Assembly: GCF_000150275.1 (NCBI RefSeq)
Contig: NW_002060946.1
Coordinates: 7,359,855 to 7,423,854, forward strand
Origin: Trichoplax adhaerens
Lineage: Eukaryota > Placozoa > Uniplacotomia > Trichoplacea > Trichoplacidae
Length of the DNA: 64,000 nucleotides
Direction of reading: 5' to 3'
The position numbers and the translations under genes were made by a program. Below the pieces are notes generated by a model, which saw only the letters and a list, made by a program, of their open reading frames with translations, had not been told where the DNA came from and searched no databases. Positions 61,225 through 64,000 of this stretch are shown in pieces (within the stretch, counting starts at the first letter, position 1; each line of letters opens with the position of its first letter).

Positions 61225-63175
61225 GAGAGAGAAAAAAATTAGCTTTTAATTCATAACCATTTTGTAACTGATTTGCATATAAGTTGTGAATTTTGCTATA
61301 ATAATTTTGATGATATGATTATAATTATAGCTAGATATTCCTTGTAGCAAAATGAACCTTACTTATACCATAAAGTAAAGTTAACGTATAAGAAACCTTA
61401 ATTCTGTTTATTATTTCGAAAACATTTTATTACAAATATAATTTGTGCCATATCGCATTTCCTTAATTTAAATAATAAGTTAAGAGTGACTTTAGAAGTT
61501 CCTCATTTTATGTTTAATACGTCTAGTTTGTGACTAATTAAGACGTAGCTTATCTGGCTCTTACTCAAACTAAACAAAATAGAAGAAAGAAAAACATTCA
61601 TTTACTTTAGATTTTTCATTGGGGCTAGTACTTAATGATGTTTACTAAACTGTAGCACGAATGAATGAAGCTCGCAATCCTATAAAACTATTGTTAAGGC
61701 GTAATCTTTCAGCTCATAAGATAATGTTGATGTGAATCAATGTATAAATCATTAACAATTAAATTTGTTTAGCAATCTCGGACGTCATTGAATTGATGAA
61801 AATAATAGGAAACACAGCATGTATTAAACTTTCATTCGAGTATAATAATGCTTCCTGCTTTAATTATAATTGCAAATGATAATGTCTTAGATTCTGTCGT
61901 CAAGCATATAAACTGTTCCCTGGAGTCATATTAATGACTTTGTTATAACAACAGAAGCTCATTGTTATTATTTTGGGTCATTGATGACTTTTTAATTTTG
62001 TTAGTATATTTTTTAATCAGACACTGTAGTTGATTATGCCTGATTTTTTATGAATTATCATGCATTTAAAAGTCAATATGAAAAACAACTTTTAACGATC
62101 GAGTATTATTATCTTATATCAGTAAGGGACCTAAACCGAACTATAGCATTTGAACAAACATATTACAGCATATAGGAGTTTATCCGACTGATTTATAAGA
62201 ATAGCTGCCGATAACGTACGATTACTATAGTACTAATTTAATGGGACGCCTGAAGATAATAGAGTTTCCTGTCTGAAATTTATTGTCCCTTTAAGGGATG
62301 AACCTAGTTACCGTAATAAATAAGGAATACGGTAATTGCATGTCAGTATGAAAAGACATAATTAGAAAAAAGTTACCTGAAGATTACTTTTTGATTTTGA
62401 AATTTACTGCATATAAAACCATGCAAATATCAGACAGTCAAAAACAATTAGCTACGTTTCTAGTTATCATATTATAAAAATAGATTGCAAATTAGAGATA
62501 AAGGTGTGTAAAATCATAATTTTAGTAGCATAAAGCTTTAAGAATCTTTGAATTTATTCAAATTGCGGTTAGATGATAATAACAACAAAGGAACATTCGT
62601 GTTATTATCCCTTCATTGTCCCCTTAAGGATTCAAGTTTTGTAGCTATAGAAGACCAAAACACCTTATTCATTTGTTAATAATTATAATATCAAATTGTA
62701 ATATCGGGATACTAAGGCTCGCTTATTTATTACTTTAATGTACTTGTAGTGCTAACCATGATTACTAATATTATATTGTTAATAAGCAAATCCTCACATT
62801 TACTGCATCTACTGTCGCGAAGTGATTGTATAGATTATTTATAAACATAGATCCTATATCAGCAGTGTTTGTTAGTGATTACAATAATACGTTTGTATAA
62901 TGCAAAGTCTACAGTATGCGAACTACTAGTTGACTGATTCAACAAGTAGTTCAGTAATTGTTTTTGATATTTTTATTGTATTCATGGCTTACGTTTTAGT
63001 TTAATTGGGTACAGTCTAGGCTATTGCGCATGTAGTAAAACCACAGAATTTATGGTTTAGAGCTATCATCACGTTTCGTTTAATATCTGAAGTGTAATAA
63101 GGTTTAATATTGACGTAAAGATTGCTGCCAGAAATATTACTCTACTCGTTTTTTCAGTTAATTGAATTATCAGTG

Positions 63176-63494
63176 TGTTACGATGCGTAAGCTCGTCCTA
63201 ATGAAGATTCCTTTTTAGTTCATTAGTCGGTTAGATAGTCAACTAGTTTTTCAATTGATATTTAATTGTAAAGACTATAATCTTGGGTGCCAAGATTCCT
63301 TCAGTAATAAATGATAGTAAATCTCTGACTATCTCGTCTACATCATCTATGACGCTATAATTATACCACAGTATTCGGTCGTTGGAACTGAATTATTTGG
63401 TGATATAGCTAATCTCGCCTCTTTAAGTTAGTAAGTTGCGTTCTCCGCAGGGATTGGCGTGTGTAGACTACTTTGTCACTAGTGGTGTGTGACA
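63176..63494. mobile_element. 319-base non-coding insertion with 5-base target duplication
   Basis: Absent from copies A and B, where the site reads atcagtgg. Flanked by CAGTG at 63171-63175 and 63495-63499. Ends TGTTACGATG and the complement of TGTCACACAC. A subterminal hairpin TGTCAC/GTGACA sits at 63474-63494. No coding frame. The shared TGTnAC ends and 5-base duplication suggest the same broad class as the 45921-46991 element. Confidence 0.7.
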
Positions 63495-63836
63495 CAGTGG
63501 TTCTTTGATATGTAATGTTGCGGTTATTTTCAAAGAATCATCTATTGCAACTTAATGGATTAAATTGTTAGAGGCCATAACTGACTTCAGAGAAGTTCAT
63601 GCTACATGCGGATATTTGATTATACAAAATATGATTAGTAATGATCAAGGACTGCCCTATTTTATTTCGTGTCATCTGCCAAGTTTATTAATGTGCAACA
63701 CCTTTATTCATCTAAGTTCTAATGAATACTAAATGTCAGGTTCCATTGAGTTACAAAGAGTCCATTAAGGTTCTATTATAATCAGAACATTGCCGGTATT
63801 TGGTTTTTCTCTCACATTAGACCTTAGAAGCGCAGG

Positions 63837-63844
63837 TATATAAA
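63837..63844 (+). promoter_or_regulatory. TATA box of a predicted next locus
   Basis: TATATAAA in the same context as 40793-40800 and 49408-49415, with the untranslated-exon donor (gataag|gtaaat near 63900) also kept. The gene body lies outside the window. Confidence 0.5.
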
Positions 63845-64000
63845 GTTTAACCCACTTGATTCGCTGTTCGTATTTTCCTGCAGTGATTAAAAAGGATAAG
63901 GTAAATTTTAATCAACAAGTGGCTATATTAGATAAATCAGTTATAATTTCCGTAATTTTTTATACCATATTTAACCCTGAAATTTAAGTGAAGTAAACGA

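Larger units (their letters stand above)
61232..64000 (+). repeat. segmental duplication, copy C (cut by window end)
   Basis: 61232-63175 matches 38501-40445 of copy A, and 63495-64000 matches about 40440-40952; between them sits a 319-base insertion. By the spacing in copy A, the next exon 1 should begin about 90 bases beyond the right edge. Confidence 0.85.

Noticed and set aside
1-64000. tRNA, rRNA, CRISPR or operon structure
   Set aside because: No cloverleaf, rRNA block or spaced direct repeat was recognised; the window is eukaryotic nuclear DNA. A small RNA gene could be missed by eye.

Overview
This is AT-rich animal nuclear DNA. It has small exons with GT..AG introns, a spliced phospholipid scramblase gene, intronless rhodopsin-like receptors and one DDE transposase reading frame. 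The low GC, compact genes and a private receptor expansion suggest an early-branching metazoan, most likely a placozoan. That assignment is inference; no sequence here names the species. A 50-N gap (44665-44714) and a single N (53060) show it is a draft assembly.

Layout. 1-8.5 kb: decayed repeats around a pogo/jerky-type transposase frame (minus strand) that has lost one catalytic Asp. 8.5-15.4 kb: two phospholipid scramblase genes, both minus strand. The upstream one (12986-15344) can be assembled into seven exons whose phases close exactly (1011 nt, 336 residues). The other (about 8524-10287) is a strongly diverged paralogue that lacks the calcium-site sequence. 17.3-31.9 kb: a tandem minus-strand array of class A G-protein-coupled receptors, with two intact genes, one interrupted by a single stop codon and two relics.

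35.7-64 kb: the most interesting part, a cluster of duplicated plus-strand genes that I cannot match to a named family. Each exon 1 encodes a signal peptide plus a very acidic propiece. This is followed by several tiny phase-0 exons, each encoding one Trp/Arg-rich cationic unit of the form K-W-W-(G)-R4-6-aromatic. Three loci look expressible (35755, 41042, 58213). Locus 49664 carries several disabling changes and locus 55728 is an exon-1 relic. In the three good loci the charge of the propiece almost exactly cancels the sum of the cationic units: -14/+16, -25/+29 and -16/+17. I read them as multi-peptide cationic host-defence-type precursors. Gly-Lys after several aromatic ends leaves an amidated secreted peptide as an alternative.

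The cluster grew by segmental duplication. Block 37.2-44.1 kb is repeated at 44.7-52.9 kb, and a third copy begins at about 61.2 kb and is cut by the right edge, roughly 90 bases before its expected start codon. Two insertions with 5-base target duplications (45921-46991 and 63176-63494) are visible because empty sites survive in the sister copies. All exon models are mine by eye from splice consensus, phase and similarity between copies; no search or transcript was available.
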